Shown here piece after piece: positions 50,056-59,181 of a stretch of DNA of 64,000 bases. The notes beneath the pieces are model-generated. The model searched no databases and was not told the DNA's origin. It saw only the letters and a list, made by a program, of their open reading frames with translations. Source of the DNA: Cupriavidus malaysiensis. GTDB taxonomy: Bacteria; Pseudomonadota; Gammaproteobacteria; Burkholderiales; Burkholderiaceae. Location of the stretch: positions 124,001 through 188,000 of the forward strand of contig NZ_CP017754.1 of the NCBI RefSeq assembly GCF_001854325.1. The letters run 5' to 3'. Position 1 is the stretch's first letter, and every line of letters begins with the position of its first letter. A program made the translations under genes and the position numbers.

Positions 50056-53000
50056 GGCCGTTCCCCCACCAGCAGTTTGGCGTTCGGCACCGCGCCGAAC
50101 ACATCGGGTGCATACATGGCTTCGACGCGCGTCGGCGGCAGGGCGAACTCACCTGCGTTGTTCAGCCGCACCGTGTACTCCACCGAAGCCGTCCCCTTCG
50201 GCACATAGGCGTAGTACTCACGGTAGGCCTGCGGCGTACGCTCGGTAAAGGCCGGCCAGGCGCCGCGGCGCTGCTCGCCCCGTGTGGCGACCTCCGAGTC
50301 CCGCCCCAGGCCGCTGCCGAGGATGGTGGCGCCCGCCGGCAGCGGGTCGCTGACCACCACCCAGCTCATGTCGGCCTGCGCATCGAACTCCAGCTTGACC
50401 CGGTACACGTCGCCGCGCGACCACTTGCCGGGCACCGCCTGCTCCACTGCCGTGAGCGTGCGGCGGATACGGTAGCCCGCCGCGAGCGGCTCGCGCAGCG
50501 GCACCGCCGCCAGCGCGCGCACCGTCGCCCATGGCCGGCCGCCGCCGCCATGCTCGAGGCGCAGCGTGGCGGGCACCCCGTCGGCCGCCGCCGCCGGCCA
50601 CGGCAACATCACGCTGCCGCGCGCCAAGTCCTGGCCCTCGCCACGTGTGGCGCGCGCCCAGTCGAAGCTGCGCCCGGCCTCACCGCCGCCGTCCAGCGCG
50701 ATGCGGGTGCTGCCCGTCACCGCACCGTGCTCGAAAGCCTGCGCGAAGCGCGCGATGGCCAGCGTGCCCCAGGCGTTGGCGGTGGTGGTGTCCCAGGCGC
50801 CGCGTACCTGCCGCCCCAGCAGGCCGGCCGCGAGACGCGGCGCGTCGTCCTTCCAGCCGGGCAGCTCGGTGGCCAGCGCGAGCAGCCGCGCGGCATTGCT
50901 GTCGGCGCCCTGCATCAACCACCACAGGTGGTCGCCCGACTCGGTCGAGAACGCCAGCCGCGTGCCCTGCACCGTGAGGCGCGCGCGCAGCAGTTGCTGC
51001 GCCTGCTCGAGCCGCGCCGCGCGCTGCGGGATGTCGGGCAGGCGCGTGAGCACCGCGATCCAGTCGAGCAGCGCCGAGGTCGGCCACTGCGCGGGCTGGA
51101 GCTGGATCGAATCGAGCATGCGCGGCTGCGCGTGGCCGCTGCGCGAGAGCGCCTCGATGGCGGCCAGCTTGCGCAGCTCCAGGTCCTGCGTCGGGGCCCA
51201 GCGCTGGCGCTGGATGCGTCCTTCGACGAAGGCGGCCAGGCCGCGCTCCATCTGCTCGCGCTGCGCCTGCGGCAAGCGCAGCGGCAAGCCGGCGCGTGCC
51301 GCCTCGTCGGCGATCGACAGCAGGTAGGCGCTCAGCACTTCGCTGCCGCTCTCGCCGTCGTCGCGCAGGGGGAAGTAGGCGGCCAGCCCGTCGCGGTCGA
51401 GATAGGTCGGCAACTGCGCCATCAGCGCATTCCACGCCGCCGCATCGCCCAGCCCGATCGCCTGCGAGGCACGCTGCTCCAGGCAGCTGAAGGGATAGGC
51501 GCGGAACCACTCGCGCACGCCGGGCATGCCGCCCGCCAGCGACGACTGCAGCGCCACCTGCAGGCCGCCGCGCGGCCGCTGGCTGCCCGGCTCGGCGAGC
51601 GCGCCGGCCGGCGCGCGCACCGGCACGGACAGGCTCGGCGCAAGCTGGCCCAGGGTGGCCTGCTGCACGGTGACCGGCACCGCCGGCACCACCTGCTGCG
51701 ACAACTTGATGCGATCGGCGGCGCCGCCACCGCCCTGTTCGCCGCCCTGTTCGCCGGCCTGTACCTCCCACTGCAGGCTGGCGCTGCGCGTATCGGCCAG
51801 GATGTCGGGCACCGTCACCTGCCAGCCGATCTCCTGCGCGGCGCCGGCGGCCAGCCGCACCGTCTGCGGCGGCAGCGCCTGCTGCTGGCCCGGCAGGCTG
51901 GCGCGCGCCGTGGCCACCACCGTCATCGCGCGCGCGGTGGTATTGCGCAGCGTGAACATGGCGCGGTAGCGGTCGCCTTCGCGCACCAGCTGCGGCAGGC
52001 CGGCGATCAGCTGCAGGTCCTGCGTGGCCGCGATGGTGGCGCTGCCGCTGCCGAAGCGGCCCACGCCCTGGTCGGCCACGGCGACGACGCGGAAGCGCGT
52101 CAGCGAGTCGTTCAGCGGCACCGTCAGCGTGGCCTTGCCGGCGCTGTCGAGCGTCACGCGCGGGTTCCACAGCAGCAGGGTGTCGAACAGCTCGCGCGTC
52201 GGGCTCTTGCCGCCGCCGCCGCCCGCCGGCACCGCCTTGCGGCCATAGTGGCGGCGGCCGATGATCTCCATCTGCGCGGTGGCGGTCTCCACGCCGTAGC
52301 CGCGCCGCTGCAGCATGGCGTCGAGAACGTCCCAGCTGCGGTTGGGCATCAGCTCCAGCAGTGCCTCGTCGACCGCGGCGAGCGCCACCTCGCCGCCGGC
52401 GGCGGGACGGCCGTCGGGCAGCGTGACCTGTACCGTCACCTGCGCCTTGCCGCGCACCGGGTAGCTGGCCCGGTCGGTGCTGACCTTGACGTCGAGCCGG
52501 TGCGCCTCGCTGCCGACGCGGATCTCGGCCAGGCCCAGGCGGAAGGCCGGCTTGGACAGGTCCACCAGCGGCGTCGGCGCGCTCCATGCGCCGCCCTCGC
52601 CGCGGAAGGCGCGCCACCATTCGAGCGGCTGGCGCCAGCCCCAGGTGAAGAAGGAATACCAGGGAACCTCGCGCAGGCGGCCGCGCACGGCGAGCACCGA
52701 GACGTAGACATTGGGCCCCCACTCGGGCTTGACCTTGAGCCGCACGGTCGGGTCCTTGCCGTCGAGCTCGACCACGCTGGTCTGCAGCACACCCTCGCGT
52801 TCCACCGAGACCAGCGCGGTGGCGTGGCGGAACGGCATGCGCGCCTGGAACACGGCGGTTTCGCCGGCTGCGTAGGACTTCTTCTCGGGCAGCAGGTCGA
52901 TGCGGTCATGGTCTTCGCCGCCGAACCACAGCTCGCCCTGGCGCGTCACCCACACCGTGGTGGCCGCACGCGAACTGCGTCCGGCATTGTCGCGCGCGCT

Positions 53001-56000
53001 GGCCACCAGCTCGATCTGGCCGGCCTGCGCCAGCGCCACCTCGCAGCGTACCCGCCCCTGCGCATCGCTGCGGCCCTCGCACACGGTGCCGAGATCGCGG
53101 CTTTCGCTGCTGTTGTCGTAGCGGTAGAAGCCGCCCACCACGCGCTTGCGCGCCGAGGTGACGATGCGCGCGCGGGCCTGGACCTGCACCGGCACGCCGG
53201 CCTGCGGCCTGCCGGCGGTATCGAGCACCAGGCCATGCACCACGATCTTCTGCTTGACCGAAGCCCAGCCCTCGGTGCGGATGCCCGCCACCACCGCGGC
53301 CGGCCACAGCGGCACGGTCTGGCGCAGCGTCTGCAGCTCGCCGTTGGGATCGGCGAAGCCCGCTTCCAGCAGCAGGTCGCGCGGCGCATCCAGCGCCGGC
53401 AGCTTGCGCACCGTGACCTTGCCGGCACCGCTCTTGTCCAGCGCCAGCGGCAGCTTGTCGGCCACCAGCTTCTGGCCGTCGTCGCGCGGCGCGGATTCGC
53501 CCTCCTCCACGTCCTCGTCGCCGCCCGCCGACTCCTGGCGCGCGCGCGGCGCGGCGAAGGAGTAGTCATCGTAGTCGGGGAAGAACACCGCCTTGTCGCG
53601 CAGCAGCGCCGACACGCGTACCGGCAGGCCGGCGGCGGCACCGCCGGCGACATAGTGGACCTCGACGTCGACCGGCAGCTCGGCCGGCGCCACCACCGGC
53701 GCGGCCGTGCCCGCCTTCAGCGTGCCGGCCAGCACCGGCAGGCGGAAGGCCTCGACGCGGAAGCTGCCGCTGGAGAGGCTGTCTTCCTGCGCCTGCTGGC
53801 CTTCGCCACGGCGCGTCACCAGTTCCACGTCGTAGCTGCCGAGCTTGGCCTCGGGCGGGATCTGGAAGCTGCTTTCGGCGCTGCGCCCGCCGCTGGCGGT
53901 GGCGCGCCACTGCAGCGGCAGTTCGTAGGTCTGGTCGCTGCCGACGTGGCGCATCACCACCTTGGCCGGCAGCGCCTGGCCCGCGCCCGGCAGGCCGAAG
54001 CCCTGCGCGGTCTCGATGCGGATCAGGTGCTTCATCGACACGGTCTCGCCGACGCGCAGCAGGGTGCGGTCGAAGATGGTGTGCGCGCGCACGGTCGGCG
54101 CGGCGCTGGTATCGGTCGGCACGTTGAAGCGCCAGCTCTCGATGCCGCGGTTCCAGTCGGACATGACGAAGGCCATGTCGGCCTGGCCGCGCGCCTGCGG
54201 ATGATCGGCGCCGATGCGCGCCGAGACGAAGTAGCCCGACAGGCCGGTGTCGTCGCACTGGCGCTCGCGCACGTCGTCGAAGGCGGCGAAGCGCGCCACC
54301 CCGTCCGCGCCGCTGCGGCCCTGCGCCAGCAGCCGGCCGCTGCAGTCGCGCAGCGCCAGCACCGCGTCGGCCACCGGCTTGCCATCGTCGAGCGCGGTCA
54401 CCCAGGCCAGGCCGCTCAGCCTGCCGGCGCCATCGCCGCGCGCCAGCTTGAAATGCACGCCCAGGTTGGTCACCAGCACGGCGGTGCGCACGTACATCGG
54501 CGCGGAGCGGCCCAGCAGCGCCTCGCCCAGTGCCGGCGAGGCTACCTCGACCACATGGAAGCCCGCTTCGGGCAGCGGTACGCCGACCACTTCGAAGGGC
54601 CGCTTGTCCTTGCCGTCCCCCAGCGGCAGCGCCAGCTGGCGCGCACCCGGCGCGCGCGCCAGCAGCGACACGCTGCGCGTCTCGATCTGCGGCGCGTTGC
54701 GCGGGTTGGCGACGGCCGACGGCGAGCGCCCGGCCAGGATGGCGTCGAGCTCGCCGCGCGTCCAGCTGGACTCGTGCAGGCGGCGCACCAGGCCCAGCCA
54801 GCGCAGCACCGCGCCATCCTCGTCGACCTTGAGCCGGCTCAGGGTGCCGGCCTGCGCGCGCAGGCCCTTGAGCGCGAGATCGGCCTCGACATTGCGCACG
54901 GTCAGCGGCAGCAGCGGCGGGTAGTCGGCCGGGGCCTTGCCCTTGGGCACTTCGCCGAAGCGCTCCACCACGCCGAACGGCGCCGCGGCGAACTTGGCCA
55001 GCGGCGGCATGGCGGCGGTCTCGACCCTGAGCGGGAACAGGTCGGCATTGGACAGCGCGCGCCCGCTCTCGTCGCGCAGCTCGCGCGGCACCTCGAGGGT
55101 CAGGCTGGCGCGCTCGGGCAGCAGCGCGGGGAAGCTCAGCCGGCTCACGCTCGCGCCGGGCGCGAGGCCGGCGTCGAACTGCGGCGCGCGCGGGCCGGAC
55201 GGCGTCTTCAGCACGATGTGCTCGGCCGCCTTGCGCGGCACCGGGGCCGAGAAGCTGAGCGTGAGCGGGCGCAGCGGTGTGCAAGGCGCCTGGGCCCGTT
55301 CGCGTTCGCAGCTGAAACCGGCCGTGAACGGCTCGCGCACGGTGTAGTCGAAGCGGCGATCCTCGCGCGTGGCCACGCCGCCGGGCGTGGCGATGCCGGC
55401 ACCCAGCACCAGTTGCATGCGCGCACCGGAAGGCAGGCGCTGCTGGCAGGCCAGCAGGTGCACGGTGCCGTCGGCCTGCGCATAGCGCTTCCAGCGGATC
55501 GCGTCGAGCACGGCATCGCGCTCCTTGCCCTCCAGCAGCCGCACCGGGATGCGCTCGCCCAGCCCCTGTGCCTGGCACCAGGCATGCTCGCGCAGCGAGG
55601 CGGCGGAGGCGGCACCGTTGAAGCGCAGCGCGAAGACCTGGTCTTCCTCGATCTCGCCACCTGCCGGCCGGCTCGACAACACCGCCGGGCCGCCGGTCTC
55701 GAAGCGGTATTCGCGCTTGCCGGAGAAAGCCTTGCCGGCGACGCTGGCGAGGCCGGCAGCGATGCGCACGGTGCAGTGCACGCCCGGCGCCAGGTCCTGG
55801 GGGAAATCGAACACCCAGTTGCGCGCATCGACCCAGCGCGGCTGGCCGCCGGCGTCGGCACCACCGCTGCACGACACGCTGGCGGGCGCGGCCGCCTGCA
55901 GGTCGCCCAGCGGCACCATATCTTCGTCGAAACGGATCGCCACCTGGCGCACCTGCGGCACCACCCCCTCGGGAGACAGGCGCGCCACCTGGGCCGCCTG

Positions 56001-56129
56001 CACCGGGCCGGCGAGCGGCCCCGCCAGCGCCGCCGCCAACAGCAGGGCGAGCGCCGCGCCGGCTTCCCGGCACTGCCGGCCGGCTCCGTGGACGGCCCGA
56101 CGGACAGCCCGAGCGATGTTCTCCCGCAT
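50052..56129 (-). CDS. Bacterial alpha-2-macroglobulin family protein (thioester type)
   Basis: A 2,025-residue periplasmic protease trap of the YfhM class. A signal sequence of 45 residues ends VQA; it lacks the lipobox cysteine of E. coli YfhM, so it is probably soluble or anchored otherwise. MG-type beta domains fill the first two thirds, then the thioester motif C1549-L-E-Q1552 in FSCLEQRASQ and the alpha-helical thioester domain, and a C-terminal receptor-like domain. The start is the ATG with GAAGG seven bases upstream. Such proteins often co-occur with PbpC, which is encoded two genes on here. Confidence 0.94.
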   Translation of the reverse strand: MRENIARAVRRAVHGAGRQCREAGAALALLLAAALAGPLAGPVQAAQVARLSPEGVVPQVRQVAIRFDEDMVPLGDLQAAAPASVSCSGGADAGGQPRWVDARNWVFDFPQDLAPGVHCTVRIAAGLASVAGKAFSGKREYRFETGGPAVLSSRPAGGEIEEDQVFALRFNGAASAASLREHAWCQAQGLGERIPVRLLEGKERDAVLDAIRWKRYAQADGTVHLLACQQRLPSGARMQLVLGAGIATPGGVATREDRRFDYTVREPFTAGFSCERERAQAPCTPLRPLTLSFSAPVPRKAAEHIVLKTPSGPRAPQFDAGLAPGASVSRLSFPALLPERASLTLEVPRELRDESGRALSNADLFPLRVETAAMPPLAKFAAAPFGVVERFGEVPKGKAPADYPPLLPLTVRNVEADLALKGLRAQAGTLSRLKVDEDGAVLRWLGLVRRLHESSWTRGELDAILAGRSPSAVANPRNAPQIETRSVSLLARAPGARQLALPLGDGKDKRPFEVVGVPLPEAGFHVVEVASPALGEALLGRSAPMYVRTAVLVTNLGVHFKLARGDGAGRLSGLAWVTALDDGKPVADAVLALRDCSGRLLAQGRSGADGVARFAAFDDVRERQCDDTGLSGYFVSARIGADHPQARGQADMAFVMSDWNRGIESWRFNVPTDTSAAPTVRAHTIFDRTLLRVGETVSMKHLIRIETAQGFGLPGAGQALPAKVVMRHVGSDQTYELPLQWRATASGGRSAESSFQIPPEAKLGSYDVELVTRRGEGQQAQEDSLSSGSFRVEAFRLPVLAGTLKAGTAAPVVAPAELPVDVEVHYVAGGAAAGLPVRVSALLRDKAVFFPDYDDYSFAAPRARQESAGGDEDVEEGESAPRDDGQKLVADKLPLALDKSGAGKVTVRKLPALDAPRDLLLEAGFADPNGELQTLRQTVPLWPAAVVAGIRTEGWASVKQKIVVHGLVLDTAGRPQAGVPVQVQARARIVTSARKRVVGGFYRYDNSSESRDLGTVCEGRSDAQGRVRCEVALAQAGQIELVASARDNAGRSSRAATTVWVTRQGELWFGGEDHDRIDLLPEKKSYAAGETAVFQARMPFRHATALVSVEREGVLQTSVVELDGKDPTVRLKVKPEWGPNVYVSVLAVRGRLREVPWYSFFTWGWRQPLEWWRAFRGEGGAWSAPTPLVDLSKPAFRLGLAEIRVGSEAHRLDVKVSTDRASYPVRGKAQVTVQVTLPDGRPAAGGEVALAAVDEALLELMPNRSWDVLDAMLQRRGYGVETATAQMEIIGRRHYGRKAVPAGGGGGKSPTRELFDTLLLWNPRVTLDSAGKATLTVPLNDSLTRFRVVAVADQGVGRFGSGSATIAATQDLQLIAGLPQLVREGDRYRAMFTLRNTTARAMTVVATARASLPGQQQALPPQTVRLAAGAAQEIGWQVTVPDILADTRSASLQWEVQAGEQGGEQGGGGAADRIKLSQQVVPAVPVTVQQATLGQLAPSLSVPVRAPAGALAEPGSQRPRGGLQVALQSSLAGGMPGVREWFRAYPFSCLEQRASQAIGLGDAAAWNALMAQLPTYLDRDGLAAYFPLRDDGESGSEVLSAYLLSIADEAARAGLPLRLPQAQREQMERGLAAFVEGRIQRQRWAPTQDLELRKLAAIEALSRSGHAQPRMLDSIQLQPAQWPTSALLDWIAVLTRLPDIPQRAARLEQAQQLLRARLTVQGTRLAFSTESGDHLWWLMQGADSNAARLLALATELPGWKDDAPRLAAGLLGRQVRGAWDTTTANAWGTLAIARFAQAFEHGAVTGSTRIALDGGGEAGRSFDWARATRGEGQDLARGSVMLPWPAAAADGVPATLRLEHGGGGRPWATVRALAAVPLREPLAAGYRIRRTLTAVEQAVPGKWSRGDVYRVKLEFDAQADMSWVVVSDPLPAGATILGSGLGRDSEVATRGEQRRGAWPAFTERTPQAYREYYAYVPKGTASVEYTVRLNNAGEFALPPTRVEAMYAPDVFGAVPNAKLLVGERP

Positions 56130-56216
56130 CTGTGCCTTCTCCCCTGTTGGCATGCGGCGAGGGTGACATGCGGCCGCGGCGAGCGCAAGCCCGTGGCGCA
56201 TACGCCACGTCGCACT

Positions 56217-56690
56217 TCAGCGCAGTTGCGACAGCGGCAGCGGCCCGTCCTGCTTCAGCGCGGTCAGCACGATGTTCGAGCGCACGCTCTCCACCCCGGT
56301 CACGCGCATCAGCTTCTTCATGGTGAATTCGGCCAGCGTGGGCAGGTCGGCCACCACCACGCGCAGCAGGTAGTCGGCCTCGCCCGCCACCGAGTAGCAC
56401 TCCTGCACCTCCTCCAGCAGCAGGATGTCCTCGCGGAAGCGCTCGATGATGGCATCGCCGTGGTGGGCCAGCTTGACGCTGACGAAGACCAGGACACCCA
56501 GGCCCAGCTTCGCCGGCGCCAGGGCCACCCGGTAGCCGGTGATGACGCCGTCGGCCTCCAGGCGGGCCAGGCGCCGTCCGACCTGGCTGGGCGACAGGTG
56601 CACGCGCTCGGCCAGCTGCTGGTGGGTGGAGCGGCCGTCGGCCTGCAGCGCGGCCAGCAGGGCGAGGTCGTAGGGATCGAGCGAAACCAT
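56217..56690 (-). CDS. Lrp/AsnC family transcriptional regulator
   Basis: A 157-residue Lrp-type regulator: helix-turn-helix in LLAALQADGRSTHQQLAERV and LSPSQVGRRLARLEADGVI, followed by a RAM effector-binding domain (GVLVFVSVKLAHHG, EVQECYSVAGEADYLLRVVV). I chose the ATG at MVSLDPYD. It is divergent from phhA and 210 bp away, and the gap has two dyads, so it is the probable regulator of phenylalanine hydroxylase, responding to an aromatic amino acid. Target is inferred from position. Confidence 0.92.
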   Translation of the reverse strand: MVSLDPYDLALLAALQADGRSTHQQLAERVHLSPSQVGRRLARLEADGVITGYRVALAPAKLGLGVLVFVSVKLAHHGDAIIERFREDILLLEEVQECYSVAGEADYLLRVVVADLPTLAEFTMKKLMRVTGVESVRSNIVLTALKQDGPLPLSQLR

Positions 56691-56742
56691 GGCGAAGGGC
56701 TCCCGAGGCAGGGCCGGCGGTGCAATGCGGGATTTCCGCATC

Positions 56743-56777
56743 ATTATCTTGTGGTGCGCATATTACGCGCACCACAA
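56743..56777 (-). promoter_or_regulatory. Promoter and dyad of the Lrp-type gene
   Basis: -10 GATAAT on the minus strand (56748-56743). Directly upstream, covering the spacer and -35, is TTGTGGTGCGC-N7-GCGCACCACAA (56749-56777), a perfect dyad with 11-base arms. Its position fits autorepression. Confidence 0.65.
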
Positions 56778-56792
56778 AGCGATTCCAAGCCG

Positions 56793-56840
56793 AATTTGCG
56801 GGCAAATTTCGCGGGTGGATGGCTAGACTGTGCAGATAAT
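56793..56840 (+). promoter_or_regulatory. phhA control region: dyad AATTTGC-GG-GCAAATT and -10 GATAAT
   Basis: The dyad is at 56793-56808 with perfect seven-base arms; a -10 GATAAT lies at 56835-56840, 61 bp before the phhA ATG. The -35 position (CGGGTG) is poor, as expected of an activated promoter. The dyad ends just upstream of it. Confidence 0.55.
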
Positions 56841-56900
56841 CCGCAGCGGATACCCGATCGCCGCTGCCCATGCGCGCGACGCCGCGCGGAGACACACCTT

Positions 56901-57842
56901 ATGGACATGCAAAGCACCGCCGCCAGCCAGGCCGGCACCCCCGCCGGCTTCCAGGGCACCCTGACCGACAAGCTCAAGGAACAGTTCGACGCCGGCCTGT
57001 TGTCGGGCCAGGAACTGCGCCCCGACTTCACCATCGCCCAGCCGGTGCACCGCTATACCGAGAGCGACCACGCGGTGTGGCGCAAGCTCTACGAGCGCCA
57101 GGCCTCGATGCTGCGCGGCCGGGTCTGCGACGAGTTCCTGCAAGGCCTGTCGACCCTGGGCATGGGCAAGGACCGCGTGCCCGACTTCGAGCAGCTCAAC
57201 GAGACGCTGATGCACGCCACCGGCTGGCAGGTGGTGGCGGTGCCCGGCCTGGTGCCGGACCACGTCTTCTTCGAACACCTGGCCAACCGCCGCTTCCCCG
57301 CCAGCTGGTGGATGCGCAAGCCCGAGCAGCTCGACTACCTGCAGGAGCCCGACTGCTTCCACGACGTCTTCGGCCACGTGCCGCTGCTGATCAACCCGGT
57401 CTTCGCCGACTACATGGAAGCCTACGGCAAGGGCGGCCTCAAGGCGGCCTCGCTGAACGCGCTCGACATGCTGGCGCGCCTGTACTGGTACACGGTGGAG
57501 TTCGGCCTGATCCGCACCGACGCGGGCCTGCGCATCTACGGCGCCGGCATCCTGTCCAGCCAGGGCGAGTCCCTCTACAGCCTGGACTCGGCCAGCCCCA
57601 ACCGCATCGGCTTCGATGTGCGGCGCATCATGCGCACGCGCTACCGCATCGACACCTTCCAGAAGACCTACTTCGTCATCGACAGCTTCGAACAGCTGTT
57701 CGACGCCACCCGTCCCGACTTCGCGCCGCTCTACGAGTCGCTGCGCGCGCTGCCCACGCTGGGCGCGGGCGATGTGGCCGAGGGCGACCTCGTGCTCAAT
57801 GCCGGCACCCGCGAGGGCTGGAGCGACAGCGACGACGTTTGA
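56901..57842 (+). CDS. phhA: Phenylalanine 4-monooxygenase
   Basis: Iron- and tetrahydrobiopterin-dependent hydroxylase that turns phenylalanine into tyrosine, first step of phenylalanine breakdown. The 313 residues have the iron ligands His154 and His159 in DCFHDVFGH and Glu200 in YWYTVEFGLI, and the family motifs RRFPASWWMRKPEQLDYLQEPD and PVHRYTESDHAVWRKLY. There is no regulatory ACT domain, as usual for bacteria. GGAG lies nine bases before the ATG. phhB follows 184 bp later on the same strand. Confidence 0.96.
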   Translation: MDMQSTAASQAGTPAGFQGTLTDKLKEQFDAGLLSGQELRPDFTIAQPVHRYTESDHAVWRKLYERQASMLRGRVCDEFLQGLSTLGMGKDRVPDFEQLNETLMHATGWQVVAVPGLVPDHVFFEHLANRRFPASWWMRKPEQLDYLQEPDCFHDVFGHVPLLINPVFADYMEAYGKGGLKAASLNALDMLARLYWYTVEFGLIRTDAGLRIYGAGILSSQGESLYSLDSASPNRIGFDVRRIMRTRYRIDTFQKTYFVIDSFEQLFDATRPDFAPLYESLRALPTLGAGDVAEGDLVLNAGTREGWSDSDDV

Positions 57843-58026
57843 GCCGGCGGGGCCCGGCCCCTTGCCTCACTTTGTGAAACAATGCCGGCATGCGCCCGGG
57901 TGCCGCCACGGCGGCGCGCGGACGGGCCGGCATGCCCCGTTCCGCCCCTGACGCGATCGCTGCGCGCCTCATCGCGCAGCGCAGCCGTGTCGCCCTTTGT
58001 GTCGCCCTTCCCCGATCGAGATCGCT

Positions 58027-58338
58027 ATGACCACCCTGACCGCCCTCTCCCAGCAGGAACGCGCCCCGCTGCTGGCCACGCTGCCCGGCTGGACCGCCGT
58101 GCCTGACCGCGACGCCATCCGCAAGCCATTCACCTTCGCCGACTTCAACGCCGCCTTCGCCTTCATGACGCGCGTGGCGCTGGCCGCCGAGAAGGCCGAC
58201 CACCACCCGGAGTGGTTCAACGTCTACAACCGGGTCGACATCACCCTGTCCACCCATGACGCCAACGGCCTGACCATGCGCGATATCAACCTGGCCCGCT
58301 TCATCGAGCAGGCCGCGGCCTCGCTGGGCCAGCGCTGA
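58027..58338 (+). CDS. phhB: Pterin-4a-carbinolamine dehydratase
   Basis: Recycles the 4a-hydroxy-pterin made by phenylalanine hydroxylase. The 103 residues carry the family signature [20 protein letters not shown], with the paired histidines and the conserved tyrosine/valine spacing. The start chosen has GAGATCGCT upstream; a longer frame 10 codons upstream is less likely. It lies after phhA in the same direction, matching the functional pair in other proteobacteria. Confidence 0.95.
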   Translation: MTTLTALSQQERAPLLATLPGWTAVPDRDAIRKPFTFADFNAAFAFMTRVALAAEKADHHPEWFNVYNRVDITLSTHDANGLTMRDINLARFIEQAAASLGQR

Positions 58339-58399
58339 GCGCTGCCGCGCCGCCGGCGGGGGCGCGGGGGAATTCGCGGCGGGCCGGGCCGGCGCCCTG

Positions 58400-58405
58400 T
58401 ACAAT
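58400..58405 (+). promoter_or_regulatory. -10 element upstream of the two-component system
   Basis: TACAAT, five of six consensus bases, 51 bp before the response-regulator ATG. No good -35 is visible. Confidence 0.4.
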
Positions 58406-58456
58406 CTGCAGCCAGCAGCCGTATCCATCCCCTTTCCCGCTTTTCCCCCTGCCGTT

Positions 58457-59161
58457 ATGCGTATCCTGCTGATCGAGGACGACCGCCAGATCGCCAGTGG
58501 CGTCGAAGCCGGCCTGTCCCAGGCCGGCCACCAGGTGCGCGTGGTGCACGATGGCGTCTATGCCACCGAACACCTGATGCGCGAACAGCATGACCTGGTC
58601 ATCCTGGACCTGGGCCTGCCCGGCATCGACGGCATGACCCTGCTGGCGCGCTACCGCGCCCGCAACCGCACCACCCCCGTCATCATCCTGACCGCGCGCG
58701 ACGAGCTGGAAGACAAGCTGTCCGGCCTCAACGCCGGCGCCGACGACTACCTGGTCAAGCCCTTCGCGCTGCCCGAACTGGAAGCGCGCGTGCGCGTGCT
58801 GCTGCGCCGCAGCCAGCACGGCGAAGCCGCGCCCGAGCGCGACGTGCGCCTGGGCAGCCTGCGCCTGTCGGGCAACGACCGCCGCATGTTCATCGACGGC
58901 AAGCCGCTGGAACTGTCGCCGCGCGAGTTCGCCGTGCTGGAACTGCTGCTGCAGCGCCAGGGGCGCGTGGTCAGCAAGGCACAGCTGCAGGACCACCTGG
59001 CCACCTTCGCCCATCCCGCCGGCGAAGGCGGCGATACGGTGGGCGACACCGCCATCGAAGTCTATGTGCACCGCGTGCGCAAGAAGCTCGAGGAAAGCGA
59101 CGTGGAGATCGTCACCGTGCGCGGCTTCGGCTACCTGCTGCAGATCCGCGCGGGCCAGTAA
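58457..59161 (+). CDS. OmpR-type response regulator (TctD/QseB-like)
   Basis: A 234-residue two-component response regulator. The receiver has the acidic pair ED/D near residues 7-9, the phospho-acceptor Asp51 in LVILDLGLPG and Lys103-type switch in YLVKPFALPELE; the C-terminal winged-helix DNA-binding domain contains ELSPREFAVLELLLQRQGRVVSK and IEVYVHRVRKKLEES. The sensor kinase starts 20 bp after its stop. Its nearest relatives are TctD-like regulators of carboxylate uptake, but no transporter gene is next to it here. Confidence 0.93.
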   Translation: MRILLIEDDRQIASGVEAGLSQAGHQVRVVHDGVYATEHLMREQHDLVILDLGLPGIDGMTLLARYRARNRTTPVIILTARDELEDKLSGLNAGADDYLVKPFALPELEARVRVLLRRSQHGEAAPERDVRLGSLRLSGNDRRMFIDGKPLELSPREFAVLELLLQRQGRVVSKAQLQDHLATFAHPAGEGGDTVGDTAIEVYVHRVRKKLEESDVEIVTVRGFGYLLQIRAGQ

Positions 59162-59181
59162 GCGCCCCGCGCCGTTCCACC

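Noticed and set aside
50550..57842. A 7.3-kb open frame on the plus strand across the whole macroglobulin gene, running into phhA.
   Set aside because: It is antisense to a gene with clear domains, has low-complexity Arg/His/Gln-rich sequence and no motifs; only its last 942 bp (phhA) is real. High GC and codon bias make such frames common.
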